Notes under the pieces: generated by a model
Seen by the model: the letters and a program-made list of their open reading frames with translations, nothing else
Told to the model about the DNA's origin: nothing
Database searches by the model: none
Translations under genes and position numbers: made by a program
Assembly (NCBI GenBank): GCA_005656395.1
Contig: SRSI01000068.1
Coordinates: 806,001-870,000 of the forward strand
Source of the DNA: Strongyloides papillosus
Lineage: Eukaryota > Nematoda > Chromadorea > Rhabditida > Strongyloididae
DNA: 64,000 bases
Reading direction: 5' to 3'
In this document: positions 23,154 through 34,253 of the stretch, in pieces
How the letters are laid out: every line of letters starts with the position of its first letter
Position numbering within the stretch: the stretch's first letter is position 1

Positions 23154-24918
23154 TTAATCTACTAAATTTATTTTTACTCTATGCCAAGCGTTATGCAGTA
23201 AACCTCTGACATTCCATATACCAGACGCAGTCTCCGGTTGCGTATTGTATTGTCTATCTGTGGCTTTACAAATAATTGTAAGACTGTCGTCACAATCTTC
23301 GGGAATTTTAATTGTTGCTTTCCATAATGTCCATGCGTACATTTCATCTACTGTTTGGTCTGGATCTTGTTCTAATTCTGCTGATTGCCAATTTTTACCA
23401 CCATCAATTGAAATTTCTACACGAATGATTCCTTTACCACCACCTGACCATGCATAACCACAAACATCAATTTCTTTATCTTCTTTACTTATCTTTGTTT
23501 CTTGAGCTGGAACACATATTAGTGATTGTATTGGGTATTCTTGAATAGAGGGAACAGAATCAAAATCTAGTTGATCACCTATTTTTACACTTGGTGAAAA
23601 TGCTCTATAATCTTTTTGTTGCCAGTGAGATGGTGATTCAACATTTGATATTATAATTTTCTTCAACCATTTAACTTGTCTAGCTCCAACATTTCCGGGA
23701 ACAATAGCTCTTAAAGGATAACCATGATCTGGAGGTATTGGTTCATCATTCATTTTATAAGCTATTAAACATTCTTCACCCATTGCTTTTTTAAATGGTA
23801 TTGAAGCACCATATGGTGTACCTGTTGGATCAGTATCGGCTCCTTCAAAATGAACATGTTTAATTGTTGGATCGTTTGGATCAATTAAGTAATCCAATAA
23901 CACATCACGCAATCGTACTCCAGTCCATTTAGCATTACTGATAGCAGTTCCTTCCCACATTAATCCTTGAACTTTTGAGTATTTATTCATTTCTGCGCGG
24001 CGATTACCAGCGCATTGTACAACAGAAGTAATTGAATATTCTTTATATTTTTTCTTTAAATCTTCTACTTTTAGTGTTATGGGTTTTTTAAGATATTTTC
24101 CTTCTATTGTGAGTGTATGTTTTTTTTCATCAATCTCTGGAACAGGCATATGATTTCTAACGAAAAATAAATCATTCGGGGTAAGGAAATTATCATTTAA
24201 CAAAGACGGTGGAGTTTCAGCATTAAATGGTTTATGTGAATTTACAATAAGAGCAGGGTGTCTTTTTGGGTCCTTACCATATGGGTCATTTTCAGATGTC
24301 TCACTACTTCTTTCATTTAATTTTTTAAAATCTTCTTTATCCATAGTTCCAATTCTATGTGATTCTAGAATTTCTAAAACGTCATTAGTTTTATGTTGTG
24401 CATATATAGCCCAAAATGGTTCAATAGAACTTCCGGCTGCCAATAAAATTTTGTTTCCTCCAGGATGATTTTCAATGAAATCTGTTATATCATATACTCC
24501 ATATTTAAATGTGACCCAAACTCTTTCTGCATTTTTACCATGTTTTTGAATTTCTGTTATCTTGAATGTTGGTAAATCATCCCTTACAGGTGGATTGTAA
24601 TTGAAATCTTGTTTATTGCCATCAAATGCTAGTGCCTTCCTTTTTTCATTTACTATAAAATAGATTCCTGTCCCAATTAATGCAGATCCAATTATTCCAC
24701 TAATGTTAAGTTTTTTCTTCATTTCATATTCGTTAGCATTTTCTAAAAAAATGTGGTAAAATCACTAATAAAAAATACTCTTTTTTATTACTAATTTTAC
24801 CTTGGTTATATATAAACGTATCATTCTTTTGATTATCTGTGGAATAAAAAAAACGAGAAAAAGATCTTAATTTCCTTAAATCTTTAATTTTCAGAAATTT
24901 TGTCATTTGACTTGACAT
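23154..24918 (-). CDS. Mitochondrial sulfite oxidase
   Basis: Exons 24918..24801 and 24742..23154 (58-nt intron, phase 1) give 568 aa. The first exon supplies a basic mitochondrial presequence (RKLRSFSRFFYST); the joined frame runs straight into the second exon. A hydrophobic segment (about residues 53-70) follows. The cytochrome b5 domain has the heme ligands in NHPGG (His131-His132 region) and His156. The molybdopterin domain has the invariant Mo-binding cysteine in VVQCAGNRR (Cys283), and the C-terminal dimerisation domain is complete (GYAWSGGG, then VEISIDGGKNW). The reaction is sulfite plus water to sulfate with electrons to cytochrome c in the intermembrane space, the last step of sulfur amino acid breakdown. 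Length is typical for the family. It is divergent from LIPT1. Confidence 0.96.
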
Positions 24919-25487
24919 ACTCTCCAGTTTAGAATTTATTTTAGAATAAAATATACAAAACTAAACACAAGTAACTAGAAAGTTATTATAATAAAATCAA
25001 TTTTAAAACATAAAATTAATATTTTTATCTAAATACGAAATTTTTAATGTTAACATTAAAATAGATTATAGTTATCATCGAATATTTTACATAAACAATG
25101 TCGTAGATTTTTTATTAAATTTTGATAAAAGAGTTAATGTATTTTGTGATAAGACATAATTATTACTTTCCAAATAAATCAACACATTGGAATAGTTAGG
25201 TAATGTGCATGTCTGTAATTTTCGGTAGAATAAATATCGACAACCTGTCTACGACAAGAATAATAAATATTTTTGATTGACAACAAAGGATGATTTTATT
25301 TTTTTTTACATAAAATGTTTTAATGACACACCAAAAATATGATCTTCCCTAAATAGTTTAAATTTTAACTTTGACACATAAAACATAATGTTATTTTTAA
25401 TCAGTTATCACTTACTTCAGAATAGACGAAGCTCCAAAATGTTAATTTATTTTAGTAAAACTAGATTTTAAATTATTTTTTCCAAAA
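24919..25487. promoter_or_regulatory. Shared upstream region of SUOX and LIPT1
   Basis: A 569-nt non-coding stretch separates the start codons of two divergent genes for mitochondrial cofactor-dependent enzymes. It is A+T-rich with a less A+T-rich patch around 25200-25260. It is presumably a bidirectional promoter; no defined motif could be assigned. Confidence 0.45.
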
Positions 25488-26404
25488 ATGACTTCGAAAT
25501 GTTCCTTTGTATCAAAGGGTAAAATTTTAAATTTGTTTATTTCAAAAAGTGAATGTATTTATAGGAATTTAGCGTTCGAAGAAAAGTTATTCAGGTATAA
25601 TTAGCGAATATTTTTAATTATAATTTTTTTAGGACTCACGATTTATCTAAAGGAAATGCAATATTTATGTGGTCGAATACCCCTTCAGTTGTGATTGGTC
25701 GCCATCAAAATCCATGGCTTGAAATTAATATACCATACGTTCTTGAAAACCAAATAAATATTGCTAGAAGGCATAGTGGTGGTGGGACTGTTTATCATGA
25801 TCAAGGAAATTTAAATATTTCAATTTTAACAGAGCACTCTAGACATTGTAGACCAAAAAATTTAACATTATTAAGTAGTATTTTAAATGAGAAATACAAG
25901 ACAAACATAAGGCCAAACAAACGTGATGATATGATCTTAATGCCAGGTGAAAAAAAAATTTCTGGTACGGCTGCTAGAATTTCTAAAGGTAGAGCATACC
26001 ATCATTTAACGTTATTAGTTGATGTAAATTTAACAATATTAAAAAATGCATTAAAAAGTCCCTGGGTCAGTAATATACAAACAAATGCTACAAGAAGTGT
26101 TCCAGCTAAAGCTGTTGGTTTTCTTAAACAAGAAGTAGAAAATATTAATGTTGAGGATGTTAAAAAAACATTGGTTGATGGATTTATAAAAGGAAATGAT
26201 GGAATGTTTAATGTAAATATAGTAGATCCTAATAATGATAAAGAAATAGACCCAAAAGATTTGGAAACTTTAACAAGTTGGGAATGGATATATGGGAAAA
26301 CACCAAAATTTACCTACACATCATCAAATGATAATTTGACATTAGAAATAGAAAAAGGAAAGATCAGAGGTCTTGATCATGCATTACCGCAAATTTTAGT
26401 TTAA
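25488..26404 (+). CDS. Lipoyl transferase LIPT1 (BPL/LplA family)
   Basis: Exons 25488..25594 and 25633..26404 (38-nt intron, phase 2) give 292 aa. The first exon adds the YRNLAFEEKLF helix, which matches the start of the LplA fold. The second carries the hallmark blocks: SVVIGRHQNPW, RRHSGGGTVYHD (81-92) and KISGTA with the lipoate-contacting lysine (Lys144), plus AYHHLTLL and the conserved TWEWIYGKTP-like block (SWEWIYGKTPKF). LIPT1 moves lipoyl groups onto E2 subunits of mitochondrial 2-oxoacid dehydrogenases. The N-terminal residues are weakly presequence-like. The C-terminus stops soon after the EWIYGKTP block and is roughly 60-80 residues shorter than vertebrate LIPT1. No further exon was found before the 3' AATAAA near 26448. 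Confidence 0.92.
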
Positions 26405-26573
26405 AAGTTCAACTGTAGAAATTTATAATTTTAGTCTTTCTATATGTAAATAAAACTCAATAATTGTTTAATTTTTATTTTTTCGTAAAATTTAAATATA
26501 CAATTATTTAAGAAATTCAAATTTTGATGTTAAATTGGCTTAAAATAGCATTTTTCATTTAGTCTTAATTTTA

Positions 26574-26594
26574 ATGTGTTGTTCGATAAAATAA
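26574..26594 (+). promoter_or_regulatory. Short upstream ORF overlapping main start (TAATG)
   Basis: An ATG at 26574 opens a six-codon frame whose TAA (26592-26594) shares its last base with the main ATG at 26594. A splice-type acceptor (tttttcatttag, ending 26562) would place this upstream frame inside the leader of a trans-spliced mRNA. It could govern translation by termination and re-initiation. This is inferred from sequence only. Confidence 0.4.
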
Positions 26595-28468
26595 TGACAA
26601 ATTTAAAATTAAAGGATGATAATCTTATGTTAGACAAAACACAATCACTAAAATCTGGGAGTCCAAAAAGATTAACTAAAGAAAAAAATGAATTGTCAAG
26701 TAAAGAAAATGCTCTAAACAATATGAATTTCGTAAGGGATAATTTTTCGTCAAACGTAAAAAAAAATTTCACTAAAGATAGAAATGAAATTCGGAAAAAC
26801 TATGAAAAACTTAAAACGCCGATGTTTGATGTTTTAAAGAATTTGACTGATACATACCAAATTTTTCATGATAATGATATAAAAAATGATCCTCACAGTG
26901 TAGTTGAGTATCTCAAAAAAGCTAAGGAAGCAATGAATAATGCAAATACTAAAATTAATGTTGATAAGGATTGTAAGAATTGTGTATTGGTCAATTGTGA
27001 TGAAAGATGGGATGATGAAAGAAAGCTTTATTATCGCTCTTCAAAACTTTCGCTGCTAAACTTTTTAAATGATGATCAATTGGAAACAAATATTCCAAAA
27101 ATTAATGATAAATATCTTGAACGCAAGTCGAAAAATACGGAAAGCAGCTTTTCTAAAAGTTTAAAGAGAACTTCTTCGGATAATGGTAAAAAAGTTAAAC
27201 AACATAGAAAAAAGGATAAAAAAGTATCAAGACAAACTAAAAACAGTAAGATGTCAGGTAATTCAAAAGTACAGAGAAAGACAAAAGATGAAAAAAAAAT
27301 ACAGCAAAAAAAGGAGAAACCAAGTGAAGAGAAGAATAAACCTGAAGAAATTAGGAATGAAAAACCATCTAAAGAAAATTTAGGATTTACAAAAATAAAA
27401 AAAATTGATAAGAAAATTTCAAATAAAGAAGTACCAAAAGAGCATCTGGAAAACGATCCCTCGTTAAAAAATAAGAAGGAAATTAAAAAAGAAATTAAAA
27501 GTAAAACTTCAAATGAAGAAATAGCAAAAGAGCATCTAGAAAAAGAGTCCTCATTTAAAAATAACGCAAAAATTGACAAACAGAAAAAAGTTGACAATAA
27601 AACTTCAACTAAAGAAAAACCAAAAAATCATCTAGAAAATGAGTCACCTTTAAAAAACAAGGAGAAAATTAAAAAAGAGAAGAAAACTGGCCATAAAACT
27701 CCAAATAAAGAAAGATCAAAAAACCATCTAGAAAATGGGTCGTCTTTAAAAGATAAGGAGAAAATTAAAAAGGAGAAGAAAACTGGCCATAAAACTCCAA
27801 ACAAAGAAAGATCAAAAGATCATCTAGAAAACGAATCACCTTTAAAACACAAAGAAAAAATTAAAAAAGAGAAAAAAATCAAAAGTAAAAATTCAAATAA
27901 AGAAAGAACTAAGAAACATTTAGAAGAAGATTCATCATTAAAAAACAAGGAAAAAATTAAAGAAGAAAAAAAGATTAAAAGTAAAAATTCAAATAAAGAA
28001 AGATCAAACAAACATCTAGAAGATGCTTCGTCATTAAAGAATACTGTGAAAACTAAAAAAGAAAAAAATACTAACCCTTTATCAAAACCAAATTATGTCC
28101 TAACAGAAGACGAAGAACCACTGTTTTCTGAAGTCTCCAAAACACAAGATAACACCCTTACCAAAACTCAAACTGATACAGGGGATGACAAATTAGATAA
28201 TAAAAATATGAAAATGACATATAACACCATGGAATCTGATAGTGATCAACTAGCAAAAATGTTTTCAAATATTGGAGGATCTGTTAGACTAAGCAATGAG
28301 ATGGCACGAAAAATTCTTCGTGTTATGATAGAAAAAAAATACGTAACAGAACAAGAATTTATAACCCATTTTGAGGGACAATTAAAGTCTGAAACCAAAA
28401 GTAATTTTACTGTATCATCATTTACGGCATTACTTAAAGAAAAGTGCAGGTACTTTAAGAAAGCTTGA
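26594..28468 (+). CDS. Lysine-rich tandem-repeat protein, unknown function
   Basis: Single exon, 624 aa. The frame opens six codons earlier only at a GTG; the first ATG is at 26594. Residues 1-200 are charged and include a Cys pair (DCKNCVLVNC) in a helical stretch. Residues about 278-499 (27425..28090) are seven tandem units of 32 aa (the first 30 aa) with the pattern KERSKxHLENxSSLKxKEKIKKEKK. Adjacent units are nearly identical at the DNA level, so recent duplication is likely. An acidic linker follows, and the last 90 residues look folded (MARKILRVMIEKKYV, a helical module). Composition suggests a nuclear or nucleic-acid- or microtubule-associated protein, but no family is recognised. The gene begins 189 nt after LIPT1 on the same strand, so it may be co-transcribed. 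Confidence 0.8.
   Translation: MTNLKLKDDNLMLDKTQSLKSGSPKRLTKEKNELSSKENALNNMNFVRDNFSSNVKKNFTKDRNEIRKNYEKLKTPMFDVLKNLTDTYQIFHDNDIKNDPHSVVEYLKKAKEAMNNANTKINVDKDCKNCVLVNCDERWDDERKLYYRSSKLSLLNFLNDDQLETNIPKINDKYLERKSKNTESSFSKSLKRTSSDNGKKVKQHRKKDKKVSRQTKNSKMSGNSKVQRKTKDEKKIQQKKEKPSEEKNKPEEIRNEKPSKENLGFTKIKKIDKKISNKEVPKEHLENDPSLKNKKEIKKEIKSKTSNEEIAKEHLEKESSFKNNAKIDKQKKVDNKTSTKEKPKNHLENESPLKNKEKIKKEKKTGHKTPNKERSKNHLENGSSLKDKEKIKKEKKTGHKTPNKERSKDHLENESPLKHKEKIKKEKKIKSKNSNKERTKKHLEEDSSLKNKEKIKEEKKIKSKNSNKERSNKHLEDASSLKNTVKTKKEKNTNPLSKPNYVLTEDEEPLFSEVSKTQDNTLTKTQTDTGDDKLDNKNMKMTYNTMESDSDQLAKMFSNIGGSVRLSNEMARKILRVMIEKKYVTEQEFITHFEGQLKSETKSNFTVSSFTALLKEKCRYFKKA
27425..28090 (+). repeat. Seven 96-bp tandem repeats inside the lysine-rich gene
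   Basis: Units begin at about 27425 (90 bp), then every 96 bp. Each encodes a KE(R/K)xKxHLE(N/E) start and a basic KIKKEKK end. Units three to six are the most alike in DNA sequence. The in-frame unit length allows copy-number change without frame loss. Confidence 0.8.
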
Positions 28469-29290
28469 ATTATTCAATAATTTTTAATCTTTCCTTGATA
28501 TCTAAGACAGGAAATTAGAATTCTTTTATTGAGAAAAAAGAATTTAATATTAATAACCTATAATAATTTTTTAATCTAATGAATTTTAACGAATTTATAA
28601 TATTTATATATTAACATATCATTGTAAGAAATAACGGCTTTTAATAAATATTTATTTGAAATTATGGTTTGATTTTACCGCTTTTAATGATTTATTTATT
28701 CCATAGAGTAGAGACTTCGATATTTATTCATAAAAAATTCATCTGTCTAAAGTTTATATAGAATATATTTTTAATTACATTTATAAACAATTTTTTTAAT
28801 ACTATCAATAAAACACTAGATGTAGTGTTAATAATTATTACTAAAAATGTCAAGATAAAAATACATATTATAAAGATTACAAAATAAACAGGTGTTTGTG
28901 GTATTTTTTATGCTTGTTGTTACAAGTAGACTTTTAAGTTGCAAATATAATTATTTTATTGCTACATATATTCAAAATTTCGTCTTTCAAACAAGATTGT
29001 TGTGAAAGATAAAAGGTAAAATAATTATAAGCCTAAGTTTAAAGAGACTAATTATATTGGTTATAAATGATATCTATTTATGTATGCAACTACTAAGTGT
29101 ACATCAGTATATAAAACTTGAAGTTACTTTATTAAAGAAACTTACGCAATTTCAAGATGATTTATAGAATAAAATTTAATAATTAATATAAGTTAAACCT
29201 TGAATCGAAGGCTTACATTTGGTTTGGTAGTTTAAAGTTATTAAAGTATAAATAAACATGTAAATCAAATTTAATCATTTTGTTTGTATA
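28469..29290. other. Intergenic; TATA-like element near its end
   Basis: An 822-nt A+T-rich spacer before the acid phosphatase gene. A TATAAATA string lies around 29247, roughly 40 nt upstream of the phosphatase ATG, and could be a core promoter element. Nothing else was supported. Confidence 0.4.
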
Positions 29291-30502
29291 ATGAATTTTT
29301 ATAAAATTATTTTATTTATTATTGTGTTAATGATAGACGTTGTTTTAAGTAATGAAAAAAGAAAACTTTTATTAGTATCATCTATGTGGAGACATGGTTC
29401 AAGATCACCCTGTATACTAATAAATGGAACAAAATATAAGGAAAATTATTGGAAACGTCCATTAGAAAATTTAATTTATTCGGGTCAAATAGATATGATG
29501 AAACAAGGTAAAAAATTAAGAGAACGATATATTAACAATTTAAAATTTTTAAGTTCTGAGACAAACCCAAATGAGGTAAGTTAATTAAATATTGAAAAAG
29601 TAAGATTTTTAAAGTTTTTCATACGTAGTACAAATTATACAAGAACAATTGAAAGTGCAAATATTCTATTATCTTCTTTTGTGCGTGGACCATCTAAATT
29701 CTATCCATTATCTCCTGAATGGTTGACAAATTACACACCAATTGCAATTTATACTGACTTTTTTGGTCACCCATATATCTGGAAATTATCAGTATGTAGA
29801 AAATTTGAAGTTGCTAAAAGAAATAGAGAACAATCCATAAATTCAATCAAATTTAGGATTAAAAACAAAGACATTTCGGAGTATATTTTAAATGTGGCAA
29901 AAATTAATAATGAATCAACCATATCATGCATTTTTGATTACTTTAACATTATAAAAAAAGAAAATTTAGAATTCCCCGAACAAATGACAAAGTCATATTT
30001 TAGAAAATTTAAAAAATTTTTTAATAATTATTATTTACATTCCTTCGGGGAAGCCCTTTTAGGGGATTTTGAAGACGTTGACTTAATTAAATATTCAGGT
30101 GGAATAATTTTAAAAAATATATTTGAAAATTTTAATAACAAAATAACTAATGGTGAGACTTCAGAAAATAATTTTGAGGCAAAATTTTATGGGTACTCTG
30201 TACATGATTATTTTATTCATCCCATTTTATTAGCTTTAAATATAAAAAAACAAGTTCTTGGTAATAATTATATTGATACTGGTGCAATGGTTATTTTTGA
30301 ATTATATCAGAATTTAATATATAATGATTTTGACATTCTAATTCTATATTCAAAAAATTCAACATCTCCTTTTGAAAAAGTGACAAAATATGTTCCGGAA
30401 TGTCATTTTAATGATTATTGTAATTATAAAATTGTTTATAACCAAATATCAAAATATATACCCAACAATATATTAACAGAATGTCAACTGCCTGTTTTTT
30501 AA
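29291..30502 (+). CDS. Secreted histidine acid phosphatase
   Basis: Exons 29291..29575 and 29615..30502 (39-nt intron, phase 0) give 390 aa. Residues 1-20 are a clear signal peptide. The nucleophile motif RHGSRSP is at 34-40, with the phosphohistidine expected at His35. The second exon opens with FFIRSTNYTRTIESA, the conserved block carrying a substrate-binding arginine, so the junction is well supported. The catalytic HD pair is His292-Asp293 in YSVHDYF. Nematodes have many such secreted or lysosomal phosphatases, often intestinal. The HD context (VHDYF rather than the common AHDTT) and an Asn/Lys-rich body mark it as divergent, but the known catalytic residues are present. No transmembrane anchor is seen at the C-terminus. 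Confidence 0.9.
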
Positions 30503-33254
30503 TTCACTATCTGATATTATTTTAATCTAACAAAAATTTTTAATTATTTAATGTTTTAAAAAATGGTTATCTTTATATTTTATTACTAGGTATTTAGTAT
30601 GAATATTTTATTACCATAAAATATTTATATAAACTTTTCTGAGTTTTTCAAATTAAGTACATTTATGTGTTAGACATAATTTGAAATTGACTATTTTTAG
30701 TATTTGTATAAATTTGTGTTATGTAAATAAAAATTATGTATTGTGAAGATTTATCACATATTCTATAATAATTATTTTTTTGTTTAATTAGCCTCAATAT
30801 AAGAATAATATAAATATTAAAGAATATTTAATACAATGAGTGTAAGATATATTATAAAACTGAACCTATTTATTAATATAGAAAATACTTGTTGTTTCAT
30901 TAAAATGTCATTAACATAATTTTTATAAAAACAAATTAACATTTATATATTTTAAGGCCAATTTTTTTTACATGACATAAACTTTTATTTTGTTGTGATA
31001 TATCCAAATTTTAACTTTTAAATTTAATCTTTTCTAAATTCATAAAATTACCCAGAAAAGGCACAATTATTTTATATTGCTTATAAGTGCAAAAATTATA
31101 ATTGATATACTTTCCTCGTTGATAGAAACTATTATTTCCCAATAAACTTGAGAAATCTGTTTATTAAAAGAATTTTAAACGTACAAAATTAACAATTAAA
31201 AAAATACTTCTTTAAAATTCAAAGATATTTCAAATAACTTTTTTAAAAAAAATTGTTTTAAGAGAAGTTATTGTTTACTTTAACTGAGAAATTTATAATA
31301 AATGAAACTTAAGTAAGTGTTTAAGAACTATTAACTTCCATCAACATTTTCTATAACTTTACATTTATCTATCTTAAAATTTCTGAGTTTTATAACAATG
31401 ATTTTTTCCATATTAATATAATAATTTGATAATCCGTTTTTAATAAAAAAATCTATTTTTTATTTTAATCTTAAAACAAATCAATGTTTTTCTTTTAAAT
31501 TTATCAAATAAATATTTGGTTGAATAGGCTATGCTTGATATAATTTTATTTTGTAAAAACAATTATATTTCAACAAAATGATATAAAAATTCCTAGAATT
31601 TTTATATTTTTAAATTTTTTATTAATTTATAAATTTTAAGTAAAGACAACTTTTTATTAACTAATTAAATGAGTTTTTTTTCAAAAACATACTTTTGCAA
31701 TTAGGTTTTAAAAGTTGTCATTTTTAAACTTTATTCTTTACTAATAAACACTTGTTCTTTTAAATAAATAAATTGTAATGGTATCTTTATAAGTTTTATA
31801 ACATAGGGCAAAATTATCCTAATAATATTTAATTTATAAATAATATGATTTCAGAATTAAAAGTTAAAATAATTATTAATTAAAATTTAGACAGATGATT
31901 TTAATCATCAAATATTTATTTGTCAATATTCAACGTTTTGTTTTAGATATTTACAAACTAACCATGATTTATGTTTATTTCTAGCAGAAAAATTTTAATT
32001 TTTCTCATAAATTTTTTTCTTTTTATTTCAGAAATAATTGAGAAAAATTAGAAAATAAGGCTTTTAATGTTCATATATGTTTATTCGTTTATTTATTTAT
32101 ATAATTTTAAAAATGATATCTCTTTAGTATCTAACTTTATTATTTTATCTTCAATTTCCTCTTCATTATTAATTTTACCTTTGTATTTGAAAATATATTT
32201 ATTTATCATTGACAGTTAAATCTTTGCATAGAGAAACAATATTTGTATCATTTTCCATTAAAATCTTTGTTGACGTGTGTATTACTAATGGCATGCCATC
32301 AAGCCTATATTTTATAAATTCTTTTAAATATTTAGAAACTATATTTATTTCAATGTAAAAAGGTTGAAAAAATTTTTAAAACAACATAATACTCAATAAA
32401 AACTTCTTGAAGCATCTTAAAATTAAATTAACTTTAATTCTATTTATAAATATTATTTCTATTTAAGTAACTCTCGTTCACAAAACATACTTTATTAAGT
32501 TTTACATATCACTAGATAATTCTTTTATTTTTAATTTTTTCTTTTTAATTTTACAATTTTCCTCAGAATCATTAATCATATACTTCTAAGATATTAAAAT
32601 TTTATTTTTCTGATTGTAGTTACCATAACAATATTGTAATATAATGAATTGTTTAACTCACTATTGTAGTTATTTTTAACTAGCACTTGTCAATTTAATA
32701 GAAAATGATATGGGATATGATCAGTAACATTGTCCTAACAACAAAACATATTTTTTTAAGAATGCTTAATAAATGTGTAGGCTATTATTCTTATCAGTAG
32801 CGTGTTAATTTAAAGGAAATATTTAGAATAGAAAATTTTCTAAAGATTATTTATTATATTAGTTCTAGAAAATCATACAAATTAGTCACATTTTTATATA
32901 CTTATTCTGGAAGAAAAAATTTGATATAAGGTCATTTTATAATTATATATTTTATTTTAAATTTGTCTTAAATAAAGAAAATATAACAGTTGATAAAATC
33001 TTTAGAATATCAAATTTTTTAACTTATTATTTCTTAGTAAAAAGAATATAATTTGAAATTAAATGTTAAAGTTTTATTTAGAAAGTTTAATTAAATTGTC
33101 TATAAAATATAATAACATTTTTCAGTAACATTTAATAGAATATCATGAATAGTTTGTAAACTTGCTATTATTTTAATGAACTTTCTATATATTTTAAATT
33201 AGCTAGAAAAAATAATTTTTATAATATATCCAATCTTTAATAAATATAAATATA
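30503..33254. other. 2.75-kb intergenic region, no gene seen
   Basis: Very A+T-rich, many poly-A/poly-T runs. No open frame of coding quality, tRNA or repeat family was found on either strand. It includes the phosphatase 3' UTR (AATAAA near 30726) and the upstream region of the first alternative exon at 33255. Confidence 0.5.
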
Positions 33255-33468
33255 ATGGTTGTGGGACGAACAGCAGCGTTTGCTAAAAGAAGACAATCCT
33301 TTGCTACATCACATGGAAGTCATTCAAAAACAAGTAATGCATTTATAGGTAATAAAAAGTATTTATACAAATTTTATATTTCAGCAAAACGAACCTCTGA
33401 TAACGATGAAAATGAGAGTAAAGCAAACTTAAAAAAAAGCAATAAAAAAAGACAATCAGTTGTATTAA
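33255..33468 (+). CDS. Alternative 5' exon pair 1 of a multi-start gene
   Basis: Exons 33255..33348 and 33385..33468, separated by a 36-nt intron (gtaata/atttcag). They encode a basic Ser-rich N-terminus with possible basophilic kinase sites (AKRRQS, KKRQS). The second exon ends in phase 1 at a good gtaagt donor and joins in frame to the exon at 34254. The 36-nt intron is a multiple of three with no stop, so retention would add 12 residues. No domain is recognised. These exons are partial: the 3' part of the protein lies downstream. Confidence 0.55.
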
Positions 33469-33838
33469 GTAAGTTTTTTTATTATTTTTTTAAAGTATCT
33501 GTTGACACAAATGGATAAAATTTTTGTATTACTATGATATATATTAGAAAATCTTTATTATACTATAAATGATATATTTTTTCATTAATGTAAAAGTAAT
33601 ATATTTAACATATTATATCCTTAATATATAGTTAAGTGTATGAAGATGATAAATGACATCTCGTTTTCCTGTTATTGTCAATAAAACAAACAATTTCAAT
33701 CATATATTTATTTCAATTATTTATAAAATGAAAAAATTTTAACACAATTCATATTTTACTTAAATATTTTATTTTTTGTCATTTTAATATACATTCTAAG
33801 TACACCTCTATATGTGTAAAAATTTATAAACATAAAAA

Positions 33839-34184
33839 ATGATAAGATCAACGCTAATAAATCGCCAAAAGCGCCATTCAATATTTAAGGCTTCTATTTC
33901 TAAGAAACAAAAACTTAGGATACTTGGACATCAAGTTTCTAGTGACACTAGTAATACTATATCACTAAGCAATTATAGTAGTAATTTCAATGATGTCACT
34001 AGGAAAAATTATGTAAAAAGGCATCATTCACAGCCTTTGACATATTCAAAGAATTTGAATAGCAACGCGCATAGTGTTAATAATAAAAATTCAAAATACA
34101 CTAAAAAATCAACAAAAAGCGACTTTGAAAATAGTGCAATTAAAAATAAAAGATCCATGTCATTAGATAATTCTAATGGAATTG
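33839..34184 (+). CDS. Alternative 5' exon 2 of the same gene
   Basis: Starts with its own ATG; an in-frame TAA just upstream and the absence of a usable acceptor show that it is a first coding exon. It encodes 115 aa, basic and Ser/Asn-rich (KRHS, KRHHS, KRSMS patches), and ends in phase 1 at a gtatgt donor. It joins in frame to the exon at 34254, just as exon pair 1 does. The two are therefore interchangeable N-termini. No domain is recognised. Confidence 0.55.
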
Positions 34185-34253
34185 GTATGTTAAAAAATTT
34201 ATTTGTAATAATATTGTATTTTTTATCATAAAATGTTTTATTATATTTTTTAG

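Noticed and set aside
27076..28011. Several 63-173-aa frames on both strands over the repeat gene
   Set aside because: Shadows of the repetitive lysine-rich coding sequence; they repeat with the 96-bp unit.
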